Origin: Streptomyces parvus
Lineage (GTDB): Bacteria; Actinomycetota; Actinomycetes; Streptomycetales; Streptomycetaceae
Direction of reading: 5' to 3'
Assembly (NCBI RefSeq): GCF_014648875.1
Contig: NZ_BMRY01000003.1
Span: 124,001 to 188,000, forward strand
DNA length: 64,000 nt
Positions 45,206 to 53,747 of the stretch are shown piece after piece. Position numbers and translations under genes: made by a program. The first letter of the stretch is position 1. Each line of letters starts with the position of its first letter. A model generated the notes under the pieces. The model was not told where the DNA came from and searched no databases. It worked only from the letters and a program-made list of their open reading frames with translations.

Positions 45206-48057
45206 GCCCTCTCCCCGGCTGGCGCGCAGCCTTCCGCATAGCCCGGCGCGACGCGGCACGGGCCAAGGGCCGCAGCGCCCTCGTCGTCGCGATGATCGCC
45301 CTGCCGGTCCTCGGTGTGACCGCCGCCGACCTCACCTACCGCAGCGCCCTGCCCACCAAGGCCGAGGAGCTGACGGCGGAGCTGGGGTCGGCCGACGCGC
45401 GGTTCATGTCCACGAGCGTCGGCCCGGTGAAGCTCCAGCAGATGCCGGACGGCATCAACTGGAGCACCCCCGAGGGCGCCCCGGACCCGACCCCCGAAGA
45501 GCAGGCGAAGCCGGTCGACGTACCGGCCGCCTTCCCCGAGGGCTCGCGGTATCTGACCGAGCGGAGCGTGCCCGCGTCGGTCACCACCCGGCACGGCATC
45601 GCCGACACCGAGGTCAGCGAGCTGCGCATCTCCGACGCGATGCTGCGCGGCCGGATCGAGCTGACCGACGGCACCTACCCGCGCAAGCCGGACGAGATCG
45701 CCGCGACCTCGGACTTCGTCAAGGCCGCCGGGCTGTCCATCGGCGACTCCGTCACCGTGCGCGGCCCCGAGCTGACCTACACCCTCACCGGCACGGTCGA
45801 ACTCCCCGCCGACCTGCGGGCTGACGCCCTGTACGCGCTCCCCGGCTCGGTCATCGACCCGTGGCAGAAGGCCGCCGACCGCGACAAGACGATCCTTCCG
45901 CCCCAGCCGAGCGATCCGAAGTGGCTGGTGAAGGGCCCGGCCGGGGCGGGTGTGACCTGGCAGGACATCCTCGCGGCCAACGAGAGGGGCGTGGTGGTCA
46001 AGTCCCGCCAGGTCGCCCTGAACCCGCCGCCGGACTCCGAGGTCCCGATGTCCTCGATGAGCAGCGGGTATTCCACCGAGGCCGAGACCACCGCCGCGGT
46101 TCTCACGGTGGCCGCCATGGCCGTCCTGGAGATCGTGCTGCTGGCCGGCCCCGCGTTCGCCGTGGGCGCGCGGCGTTCGCGCCGTCAGCTGGGCCTGGTC
46201 GGCTCGTGCGGCGGCAGCCGGGGCCAGGTCAGGGCCGTGGTGCTCGCGGGCGGCGCGGTGCTCGGCGCGGTCGGCGCGGTGGCCGGGGTCGGCGCCGGGT
46301 TCGGCCTGACCGCCCTGTTCCGCCCGATGATCGAGGACTTCACCGGCAACCGCTTCGGCGAACTGACCGTACGGCCCTGGGAGATCCTCGGCATCGCCGC
46401 GCTCGGCCTGGTCACCGGTGTCCTCGCCGCACTCGCCCCGGCGATCGTCGCGGGCCGCCAGTCGGTCCTGGAGTCGCTCACCGGCCGGCGCGGCACCCGT
46501 CGCAGCTCCCGCGTGCTGCCCGTCATCGGCGTCATCGCGCTCACCGCGGGTGTCGGCGTCGCGGTCTACGGCGGGGTGGCCGGCGACACGGTCTTCGTCG
46601 CCGGTGGCTCCGTCCTGGCCGAACTGGGCGTGCTCGCCTGCATCCCGGTGATCGTCGGGTTCCTCGGACGCCTCGGCCGAGGCCTCCCGCTGACGCCCCG
46701 GATGGCGCTGCGCGACGCGGCCCGCAACCGTGGCCGCACCGCTCCCGCCGTCGCCGCCGTGATGGCGGCCGTCGCGGGGAGCGTCGCCATCGCCACGTAC
46801 ACGAGCAGCAGCGCCGCGCAGCACGCCTACGACTTCGAGCCCAACTTGACCCCGGGCACCGTCGCGCTGGCGGCCTCCGGCATCGGCGCGGACGCCGAAC
46901 TCCCCCGCTCCCGGGCGGCCGTCGAGCAGAACTATCCGGTCAGCGGCAGGCCCGCCGACTTCGGGCGGGTCTGGGCCGGGAGCGACTGCTCGGTCTACTA
47001 CGAGGAGGAGAACGGCTGCGGCACCCTCGAACTCGTCAAGCCCACCGGCGCGGGCCACAGCTGCCCACTCAAGGGCAAGGGCGCCGAGGAACTCGCCCTG
47101 CGGCTCTCGGCCGACGAGCACAAGCGCATGATGAACTCCCCGGCCTGCATGGACGAGAACTACACGATGGTCGCGTTCGGCACCGGTGAACACAAGATCG
47201 TCATAGGCGGCGCGGACGTCCTCGACACCTACGTGAAGCTCGACGACCCGGCGGCGGCGAAGGCCCTGGCCGACGGCACCCCCGTCCTGCTGAACTCGGC
47301 GTACGCGAAGAACGGCGAGGTGACCCTCAAGGCGACCCACCTCTACAGCGACCGGGACGAGAAGAACCGGGCCCGGCACCCCGGCAAGGCCCGCACCACG
47401 ACGGACCGGCTGAAGGTGTACGTCGCGCCCGACCGGTTCGCCGCCACCCCCGGCATCCGCATGGTCATGCCGCAGAAGACCGCCGAGCGGCTCGGCCTGC
47501 ACGTCGAGGACTACGGCAGCTTCTACGCGCTGGGGCGCGACGCCACGGACGCCGAGGCCCAGGCTGCCTACGCGGCGATCGACCAGGCCGGAAACCGCGC
47601 GTACCTGATGAGCTCGAACGAGAGGTTCCGGACACAGGACGACACGATCCTGCTGATCCTCGCCCTCTTCGCCGGTGTGGTGACCCTGGGCGCGGCGGCC
47701 ATCACCACCGGGCTGTCCAAGGCCGACGCGGAGGCCGACCTCACCACGCTCAGCGCGGTGGGCGCGCCCCCGGGCGTCCGGCGTTCGCTGTCCGGCTTCC
47801 AGTGCCTGGTCGTCGCCCTGACCGGGGTCCTGCTGGGGACGGTGGCGGGGCTCGTCCCCGCGGTCGCCCTGCGCCTGACCGACCTGCGCGCGGCGCTGGA
47901 GAAGATGCGCGAGGACCCGATGCAGTCGGCGTACACACCGATCGTGATGCCGTGGGAGACCGTCGGGCTGCTGGCCCTGGTCGTCCCGGTGCTCGCCGGG
48001 CTGCTGGCCGCCGCTCTCACCAGCTCCCGGCTGACCCTGGCCCGGCGCGCGGGCTGA
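45202..48057 (+). CDS. FtsX-like (MacB-type) ABC permease
   Basis: 951 residues from GTG 45202. An N-terminal membrane helix (about 32-52) is followed by a large extracytoplasmic domain, a first FtsX module of three helices around 290-405, a second linked module (about 430-545) with another extracytoplasmic domain, and a last FtsX module of three helices from about 810 to the end. The layout with two FtsX modules in one chain matches bacitracin- or peptide-type permeases (BceB or MacB relatives). It forms an exporter or resistance pump with the ATPase, under the PadR regulator. Confidence 0.93.
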   Translation: MSPLPGWRAAFRIARRDAARAKGRSALVVAMIALPVLGVTAADLTYRSALPTKAEELTAELGSADARFMSTSVGPVKLQQMPDGINWSTPEGAPDPTPEEQAKPVDVPAAFPEGSRYLTERSVPASVTTRHGIADTEVSELRISDAMLRGRIELTDGTYPRKPDEIAATSDFVKAAGLSIGDSVTVRGPELTYTLTGTVELPADLRADALYALPGSVIDPWQKAADRDKTILPPQPSDPKWLVKGPAGAGVTWQDILAANERGVVVKSRQVALNPPPDSEVPMSSMSSGYSTEAETTAAVLTVAAMAVLEIVLLAGPAFAVGARRSRRQLGLVGSCGGSRGQVRAVVLAGGAVLGAVGAVAGVGAGFGLTALFRPMIEDFTGNRFGELTVRPWEILGIAALGLVTGVLAALAPAIVAGRQSVLESLTGRRGTRRSSRVLPVIGVIALTAGVGVAVYGGVAGDTVFVAGGSVLAELGVLACIPVIVGFLGRLGRGLPLTPRMALRDAARNRGRTAPAVAAVMAAVAGSVAIATYTSSSAAQHAYDFEPNLTPGTVALAASGIGADAELPRSRAAVEQNYPVSGRPADFGRVWAGSDCSVYYEEENGCGTLELVKPTGAGHSCPLKGKGAEELALRLSADEHKRMMNSPACMDENYTMVAFGTGEHKIVIGGADVLDTYVKLDDPAAAKALADGTPVLLNSAYAKNGEVTLKATHLYSDRDEKNRARHPGKARTTTDRLKVYVAPDRFAATPGIRMVMPQKTAERLGLHVEDYGSFYALGRDATDAEAQAAYAAIDQAGNRAYLMSSNERFRTQDDTILLILALFAGVVTLGAAAITTGLSKADAEADLTTLSAVGAPPGVRRSLSGFQCLVVALTGVLLGTVAGLVPAVALRLTDLRAALEKMREDPMQSAYTPIVMPWETVGLLALVVPVLAGLLAAALTSSRLTLARRAG

Positions 48058-48088
48058 ACGGCACATCCGGGTCTCCCGGAAGGGTTCC

Positions 48089-48130
48089 GGTGCCCCCGAA
48101 GACGGTGGATCTTCCGTTTTCGGGGGCACC
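48089..48130. terminator. Two-step hairpin after the permease gene
   Basis: 12-bp outer arms GGTGCCCCCGAA / TTCGGGGGCACC with an inner ACGG/CCGT pair. It separates the transporter operon from bpa. Confidence 0.85.
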
Positions 48131-48167
48131 AACGTGGTGTACGGCACGTGTGCGAGACAATGGCGGC

Positions 48168-48716
48168 ATGGAAATGCCGAGGAATGACCGGTCGCAGGAG
48201 CACCCGCAGGTCCTTGTCGTGGGCCAGGACGGAATGGCTATCGGCGGCGGTGCCAGTGACGACGAGTCGCGCGAGGTCCCGGTGACGGAAATGGTGGAAC
48301 AGCCCGCGAAGGTCATGCGCATCGGCAGCATGATCAAGCAGCTTCTGGAGGAGGTCAGGGCGGCTCCTCTCGACGAGGCGAGCCGGGTCAGGCTGAAGGA
48401 GATCCACGCCAGCTCCGTGAAGGAGCTGGAGGACGGCCTGGCGCCCGAGCTGGTCGAGGAGCTGGAACGGCTCTCCCTGCCGTTCACCGAGGAGTCGGTG
48501 CCCTCCGAGGCCGAGCTTCGGATCGCCCAGGCCCAGCTCGTGGGCTGGCTGGAGGGCCTCTTCCACGGCATCCAGACGGCGCTGTTCGCCCAGCAGATGG
48601 CGGCCCGCGCCCAGCTGGAGCAGATGCGTCGCGCCCTGCCGCCCGGTACGGCCCACGAGGACGAGGAGGGCGGCGCGGACCCGCACGGCCCGATCCGCTC
48701 GGGCCCGTATCTGTAG
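48168..48716 (+). CDS. bpa: Bacterial proteasome activator
   Basis: 182 residues. ATG 48168 (a second ATG lies at 48174). Matches Bpa/PafE (DUF2587): the central helices VMRIGSMIKQLLEEVR and KEIHASSVKELEDGL are characteristic, then SLPFTEESVPSEAELRIAQAQLVGWLEG. The C-terminus ends GPYL, with the hydrophobic-Tyr-X type docking motif that opens the 20S gate. Bpa binds the proteasome core without ATP and helps degrade unfolded proteins such as HspR. No proteasome core genes are in the window. A 16-bp repeat array follows. Confidence 0.93.
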   Translation: MEMPRNDRSQEHPQVLVVGQDGMAIGGGASDDESREVPVTEMVEQPAKVMRIGSMIKQLLEEVRAAPLDEASRVRLKEIHASSVKELEDGLAPELVEELERLSLPFTEESVPSEAELRIAQAQLVGWLEGLFHGIQTALFAQQMAARAQLEQMRRALPPGTAHEDEEGGADPHGPIRSGPYL

Positions 48717-48726
48717 ATCCGCGTCC

Positions 48727-48759
48727 GTTCCCGATCCGGGCCGATCCCGGATCGGGAAC
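48727..48759. terminator. bpa terminator
   Basis: Perfect 14-bp arms GTTCCCGATCCGGG / CCCGGATCGGGAAC with a 5-base loop. The right arm is also the first copy of the 16-bp repeat array. Confidence 0.8.
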
Positions 48760-48839
48760 AGCCCGGATCGGCAACGGCCTGCATCGGGAACGGCCTGCAT
48801 CGGGAAGAGCCAGGATCCTCAACTGCCTGAATCGGCCAC
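48744..48839. repeat. Six-copy 16-bp tandem array
   Basis: Units of the type GGCCTGCATCGGGAAC, in exact 16-bp phase at 48744, 48760, 48776, 48792, 48808 and 48824. Copies 3 and 4 differ only in their last base. It sits between the convergent bpa and oxidoreductase genes. Confidence 0.85.
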
Positions 48840-48847
48840 GACCATGA

Positions 48848-49837
48848 TCAGTCGGCCGACGGCGCCACCAGCAGCACCTTGCCGATGTGCGCGCTGGACT
48901 CCAGCACCCGGTGCGCCTCGGCGGCGTCCGCCATCGGCAGCGCCCGGTCCACCACGGGCTTGACCACCCCGCCACCGATCAACGGCCACACGTGCTCGCG
49001 TACGGCGGCGACGATGGCGGCCTTCTCCTGGAGCGGACGGCCCCGTAGGGAAGTCGCGGTGACGGCGGCCCGCTTGGTCAGCAGGGCGCCGAGGTTCAGC
49101 TCGCCCTTGGCGCCACCTTGGAGACCGATGATCGCGAGGCGGCCGTTGACGGCGAGCGCCTGGACGTTCCGGTCCAGATACTTGGCACCGATGAGGTCCA
49201 GGATCACGTCGGCCCCCGCTCCGGCGGTGTTCTCCCGGATCTCCTCGACGAAGTCCTGCTCGCGGTAGTTGATGAGGATGTCCGCCCCCAGCTCGGCGCA
49301 CCGGGCGAGCTTCTCCGGGCTGCCCGCCGTGACCGCGACCCGGGCCCCGACCGCCTTCGCCAGCTGGATCGCCATCGTGCCGATGCCGCTGGAGCCGCCG
49401 TGCACCAGGAACGTCTCGCCGGGGCGCAGGTGGGACACCATGAAGACGTTGGACCACACCGTCGCGGTGACCTCGGGCAGCGCCGCGGCCTCCACCAGGT
49501 CCACCCCCTCCGGTACGGGGAGGAGCTGGCCGGCCGGCACGGCGACCCTCTCCGCGTAACCGCCGCCCGCCAGCAGCGCGCACACGGCGTCGCCGACCGC
49601 CCATCCGGTCACACCGGGACCGAGCGCGGCGATCCGGCCCGCGCACTCCAGGCCGGGGTAGGGGGACGCACCGGGCGGCGGATCGTAGAAGCCCTGCCGC
49701 TGGAGCACGTCGGCACGGTTCACGGCGCTGGCGACGACCTCGACGAGGACCTCGCCGTCACCGGGTACGGGATCGGGCACCTCGGCCCAGACGAGCGCCT
49801 CGGGGCCACCGGGTTCGGGAATCGTGATCGCATGCAT
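48848..49837 (-). CDS. NAD(P)H-quinone oxidoreductase-type MDR enzyme
   Basis: 329 residues. Zinc-free MDR fold: GroES-like N-terminal half (ASAVNRADVLQRQGFYDPPPG, CAGRIAALG), and a Rossmann half with GGSSGIGTMAIQLAKAVGARVAVTAGS (GxGxxG near residue 147). The match is to the PIG3 subgroup of NADPH quinone reductases. Likely one-electron or two-electron quinone reduction in the cytoplasm. It starts 49 bp after the K+ channel stop on the same strand, so it may end the long leftward transcript. Confidence 0.93.
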   Translation of the reverse strand: MHAITIPEPGGPEALVWAEVPDPVPGDGEVLVEVVASAVNRADVLQRQGFYDPPPGASPYPGLECAGRIAALGPGVTGWAVGDAVCALLAGGGYAERVAVPAGQLLPVPEGVDLVEAAALPEVTATVWSNVFMVSHLRPGETFLVHGGSSGIGTMAIQLAKAVGARVAVTAGSPEKLARCAELGADILINYREQDFVEEIRENTAGAGADVILDLIGAKYLDRNVQALAVNGRLAIIGLQGGAKGELNLGALLTKRAAVTATSLRGRPLQEKAAIVAAVREHVWPLIGGGVVKPVVDRALPMADAAEAHRVLESSAHIGKVLLVAPSAD

Positions 49838-49886
49838 GGCCGCGAGGCTACTCCCGCCGCGCTCGCCCGGGCGGACGCCTCGTCGA

Positions 49887-50990
49887 TCAGGGTCGCTGGT
49901 GCGGAGGCATCGGGTTCTTCGGCGCCGCGCCCGAACTGGAGCTCGCCCGCACGATGGTGATGACCCGGTCCGTCAACTGCAGAGGGCTGGCCGCCGGATC
50001 GTCGTAACCGAGCAGCCGGTGTCCGCGCAGCACACTGACGACCAGGTCTTCCGTCTCCCGGACGTTCTTGCCCACCTCGGCCTTTATGACCGGCCGTTCG
50101 ACGAGATCGAGGCCGCTGCCCTGCTGGATCAGGTCCTCCATCACGGTGCCCGCGCTCGGGCTGAGAACGGAGAGGCCGAGCAGCCGTCCGGCGGCACTGG
50201 CGCTGGTGATCACCGCGTCCGCACCGGACTGCCGGAGCAGCGGCGCGTTCTCCTCCTCACGGACCGCCGCCACGATCTTCGCCCCGCGGTTCAACTGGCG
50301 CGCGGTCAGCGCGACCAGGACGGCGGTGTCGTCGCGCTGGGTCGCGATGATGATCTGACGCGCCTTCTGGAGCTCTGCACGCAGCAGCACATCGCTGCGG
50401 GTGGCGTCACCGAGCACACCGGTGAACCCCTCGGCGTTGGCGGCCTCGATCACCTTGGTGGCCGGATCGACGATGACGATCTGATCCTTCGACAGACCGG
50501 TGGCACAGAGGGTCAGAATCGCCGAGCGGCCCTTCGTGCCGAAGCCGACGACGACGGTGTGGTCTCGCAAGTTCGCTCTCCAACGCTTCAGCCGGAAGTC
50601 CTCCCGGGTCCGCTCCGTGAGGACCTCGAGAGTGGTACCGACCAGGATGATCAGGAACATCACGCGCAGCGGTGTCACGAGCACCACGTTGATCAGACGC
50701 GCTCCGTCGCTGTACGGCGTGATGTCGCCGTACCCGGTGGTGGAGAGGGTGACCGTCGCGTAGTAGATCGCGTCCAGCAGGTCGACCTTGCCGTCGGCGT
50801 TGTCGTTGTAACCGCTGCGGTCGAGCCAGACGATCAGCACGGTCGCGGCCAGCACGAGCAGCGCCATCAGCAGGCGTTTGGCGACCTGACGGGCCGGGCC
50901 GAGGGCCACCCTCCGGGGGAGCATCACCCGGGTCGGCACGACCAGTTCGTCCGCTCGCCTGGCCATCGCATCGTGGCCGGGAAGTTTCAC
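49887..50990 (-). CDS. Two-helix K+ channel with RCK/TrkA regulatory domain
   Basis: 367 residues from GTG 50990, which lies inside parS site 4 and overlaps the moeA stop (GTGA). GGAAGG is 9 nt upstream. ATG 50966 is an alternative without a Shine-Dalgarno. Two membrane helices flank the pore: filter TTGYGDITP (about residue 83), then IILVGTTLEVLTERT. The RCK Rossmann domain starts at HTVVVGFGTKGRSA (nucleotide loop), followed by a TrkA_C-like region. It conducts K+ under ligand gating, like MthK or GsuK. Translationally coupled to moeA. Confidence 0.9.
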   Translation of the reverse strand: MKLPGHDAMARRADELVVPTRVMLPRRVALGPARQVAKRLLMALLVLAATVLIVWLDRSGYNDNADGKVDLLDAIYYATVTLSTTGYGDITPYSDGARLINVVLVTPLRVMFLIILVGTTLEVLTERTREDFRLKRWRANLRDHTVVVGFGTKGRSAILTLCATGLSKDQIVIVDPATKVIEAANAEGFTGVLGDATRSDVLLRAELQKARQIIIATQRDDTAVLVALTARQLNRGAKIVAAVREEENAPLLRQSGADAVITSASAAGRLLGLSVLSPSAGTVMEDLIQQGSGLDLVERPVIKAEVGKNVRETEDLVVSVLRGHRLLGYDDPAASPLQLTDRVITIVRASSSSGAAPKNPMPPHQRP

Positions 50991-50997
50991 GTGAAAC
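50984..50997. promoter_or_regulatory. parS site 4, inside coding sequence
   Basis: Perfect GTTTCACGTGAAAC that contains both the moeA stop TGA (50987-50989) and the K+ channel start GTG (50988-50990). Unlike the other three sites it is inside translated sequence. Confidence 0.9.
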
Positions 50998-52684
50998 ACC
51001 CTTCCGTCCACGGCGTCGCCGGGGCCCATGGGAGATCCAGAATCTCCACCTCGGTGCCGGACCGTACCCCGCCCGGGGGCACCACAGCCAGTCCGTCTGC
51101 CGCGGCGATCCCCCGCAGCATCGCGGGCCCGTTGTAGCGCAGCGGCGCGACATGGTCCCGGCCGCCCGCCCGGCCCGGGCGGTGGACCACGGGGACGAGG
51201 CGGGTGTCGTGCGGGTGTCCGTGCACATCGGCGTGGACGAGGGCCCGGTACGGGTCCTGGGCGGGGCGGCCCGCGATGCCCGCGAGCAGCGGTTCCGCGA
51301 GCGTCAGCAGGCCCGATACGGCCGCGAGCGGGTTACCGGGCAGCCCGACGAGACAGGGCCCGTCCGGCGACAGCCGGGCCAGCAGCATGGGGTGGCCGGG
51401 ACGGACCTCGACCCCGTCCACCAGCAGTTCGGCCCCGAGGGCTTCGAGGACCGGGTGCACATGGTCGAGGGGACCGGCGGCGGTGCCCCCGGTGGTGACG
51501 ATCAGATCGGCGTCGGAGGAGGTGAGGGCGGAGCGCAGCGCCCCGGCGTCGTCCCCGAGCCGGCGGGGATCGGAGACCTCGGCGCCGAGGGCCCGCAGCC
51601 AGGGGCCGAGCATGGGGCCGAGGGCGTCCCGGATCAGCCCGTCGTGCGGCAGACCGGCGTTGAGCAGTTCGTCGCCGAGGACGAGGACGTCGACGCGCGG
51701 ACGGGGCACGACGGGCAGCGCGTCGTACCCGGCGGCCGCGGCGAGGCCGAGCACCGCCGGCGTCACGACCGTCCCGGCCGGGACGAGTTGCTCGCCCGAA
51801 CGGCATTCCTGGCCCCGGGGCCTGATGTCCTGCCCGGTGACCACGGACCGCCGGGCGTGCAGCAGGCCCCTGGCCTCGTCGACGTGGGCGTGCTCGCTGC
51901 GGATGACCGCCGTGGTGTCGGGCGGTACGCGGGCGCCGGTGGCGATCCGTACGGCGGTGCCGTCGGGCAGCGCGGCGGCCGGGCCGCGCCCGGCGAGGAG
52001 CCCCGCCCCGGCCTCGAACGCCCAGGGGCCGGGCCCGGCGACGGCCCAGCCATCCATGGCCGAGGTGTCGAAGGACGGCAGATCGGTGAGTGCGCCGAGC
52101 GCCTCGGACAGCACGTGCCCCAGGGCACGGTCGAGCGGCAACCGGATCGTCGCGGGCGGGCCGCCCCGCCCCGCCCGGGCCGCAATCGCCCGCGCCCGGT
52201 TCCAGGAGGGGGGCGGGAGTGTGGGCCGGGGCTTCGCGGGGTCTCCGGGGGAGGCCCGATCGGGTAGCGGCGGCTGTTCGCCGACAGGCTCCGGAGCGGT
52301 GGCCGTGGCAGCGGTGGTGCCTGCGGCAGTGGTGGCTGCGGTAGTGGTGGCGGTGGTGCGACCGTCGCGTGGGTCGTTGTCACGGCCGTCGTACGAGTGG
52401 CTGTCGGTGCTCCGGCGGGCGTGCTGGTCGCTGCTCGGGCCGGCGTTCGGGTCTTCGTCCCGGAAGTCCCGGTGGCCCCGGGAATCCTGGTGGCCCCGGG
52501 GGTCCTGACTACGGCTCGGACGCCCGTCCGGCCCGCCCGCCCCGCCGGTCCGGTCGGACCCGCCGACCAGGGCGAGGGCCTGCTCGACGGCCCGCTCCTC
52601 CTCCTCGCGGGCGCGTTCGCTCGCGGGCCCGGCGGGACGGAAGTCGCTGCCGGGCTCGCGGTGCGGCCCGTCGGAGCCGGTCAC
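50987..52684 (-). CDS. moeA: Molybdopterin molybdotransferase MoeA
   Basis: 565 residues from GTG 52684. The core has SFDTSAMDGWAV, GDELLN (metal site), TTGGTAAGPLDH and VGLPGNPLAAVSGL. It inserts molybdenum into adenylated molybdopterin. The N-terminal 160 residues are a low-complexity tail (many Asp, Arg, Ser, then Thr/Ala runs), absent from typical MoeA (about 400 residues); the true start may lie further in. Both ends overlap neighbours by 4 bp (GTGA), so three genes are translated together. Confidence 0.92.
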   Translation of the reverse strand: MTGSDGPHREPGSDFRPAGPASERAREEEERAVEQALALVGGSDRTGGAGGPDGRPSRSQDPRGHQDSRGHRDFRDEDPNAGPSSDQHARRSTDSHSYDGRDNDPRDGRTTATTTAATTAAGTTAATATAPEPVGEQPPLPDRASPGDPAKPRPTLPPPSWNRARAIAARAGRGGPPATIRLPLDRALGHVLSEALGALTDLPSFDTSAMDGWAVAGPGPWAFEAGAGLLAGRGPAAALPDGTAVRIATGARVPPDTTAVIRSEHAHVDEARGLLHARRSVVTGQDIRPRGQECRSGEQLVPAGTVVTPAVLGLAAAAGYDALPVVPRPRVDVLVLGDELLNAGLPHDGLIRDALGPMLGPWLRALGAEVSDPRRLGDDAGALRSALTSSDADLIVTTGGTAAGPLDHVHPVLEALGAELLVDGVEVRPGHPMLLARLSPDGPCLVGLPGNPLAAVSGLLTLAEPLLAGIAGRPAQDPYRALVHADVHGHPHDTRLVPVVHRPGRAGGRDHVAPLRYNGPAMLRGIAAADGLAVVPPGGVRSGTEVEILDLPWAPATPWTEGCFT

Positions 52685-53631
52685 GGTGTCCCGGTCCCCT
52701 CGCGGCCCGTATCGGGCTTCGCCCCGCCCGCCGCATCGCCGCCCTGACCCGCTGACTTCGCCGACTCCGCTGCCGCCGCCTCCGCCGCCTCCGCTTCCCA
52801 GCGCAGAGCGAGGGCAGTGGCCTTGCGCGAGGCCTCCGCGACCGCCGCCGCGGCCTCGTCTGGGCCCGCACCGGCGCTCGCCCTCGCCGCCGCGTACCCG
52901 ACCAGGAAGGTCGTGAGCGGGGCGGCAGGCCGGGCGACTCCGTGCGCGGCGTCACGGGCGAGGTCGAGCAGGACACCGGTGTCGACGTCGAGGTCGATTC
53001 CCAGTTCGTTCTTGACCGAGGTGATCCATTCGTCCAGCACGGCCCCATGCTCCCTGATCCGGGCTCGGGCGGCGGCGATGTCGTCCCAAGTGTCGCAGTC
53101 GAACGCGGCGTCAGGACCCGCGTCGACCCGGGCGAGGTCCAGCTCCGCCGTCAGAAGCCGGAGCGGAAGCCCGGCGAGATTCCCGTGCTCGGTGGCGATC
53201 AGGGCCAGCTCCCGGCGGAGCGGCTCGGCACGGTACGCGGCCACGAGCGGCTGGTCGCGCCCGTCGGGGTCGGTGCACAGCGCCCCTTCCCGGCCGGGCT
53301 GTACGGCGGCGGTGAGCAGGGCGTCGACCGTGCCCGGGCCGAGGAACGGAAGGTCGGCGGAGAGGACGAGAACGTGGTCCGCCGACGTCAGCCGCAGCCC
53401 CGCACCCAGCGCCGCCAACGGACCGCCGCCCTGCGGCACTTCCCGGGTCCAGACGACCGGTCGGGAGGTCGCGCGACGGTCGCCCACGACGACGGTACGA
53501 GCCGCGCCGTCGCATGCCGCGAGGACCCGGTCGAGCAGCGCCCGGCCGCCGACCCGGACTCCTGGCTTGTCGGCGCCGCCGAGCCGCTTCGCGGCCCCTC
53601 CGGCAAGGACGATCACGTCGTAGGCGGTCAT
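52681..53631 (-). CDS. MobA-like nucleotidyltransferase fused to DUF6457
   Basis: 316 residues, ATG 53631. N-terminal NTP-transferase: VIVLAGGAAKRLGGADKP (nucleotide loop), VLSADLPFLGP. Residues about 205-280 match DUF6457 (DEWITSVKNELGIDLDVDTG), often fused or adjacent to MobA or MoeA in actinobacteria. An Ala/Glu tail ends the protein. The enzyme joins GMP (or CMP) to molybdopterin to make the dinucleotide cofactor. The end overlaps the moeA start (GTGA). Confidence 0.88.
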   Translation of the reverse strand: MTAYDVIVLAGGAAKRLGGADKPGVRVGGRALLDRVLAACDGAARTVVVGDRRATSRPVVWTREVPQGGGPLAALGAGLRLTSADHVLVLSADLPFLGPGTVDALLTAAVQPGREGALCTDPDGRDQPLVAAYRAEPLRRELALIATEHGNLAGLPLRLLTAELDLARVDAGPDAAFDCDTWDDIAAARARIREHGAVLDEWITSVKNELGIDLDVDTGVLLDLARDAAHGVARPAAPLTTFLVGYAAARASAGAGPDEAAAAVAEASRKATALALRWEAEAAEAAAAESAKSAGQGGDAAGGAKPDTGREGTGTP

Positions 53632-53747
53632 ACGTCGAGTATGGGCGGCGCCCCGCATCGACGCCCCCGCCGGGGTGGCCGGAAGACCGGCCACCACGAC
53701 GGGGCGCGCCAGAGGGACCGCCGGAGTCGGGGGGCACGCCGCCGCGA

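Noticed and set aside
44755..48147. A 1130-codon open frame antisense to the ABC permease
   Set aside because: Its sequence is only the reverse reading of a high-GC gene, where stop codons are scarce. The FtsX/MacB-type gene on the other strand has recognisable domains and an overlapping ATPase.
52300..52510. A possible separate small gene in the repeat-rich start of moeA
   Set aside because: The stretch is in frame with MoeA and mostly low-complexity, with no start signal of its own.
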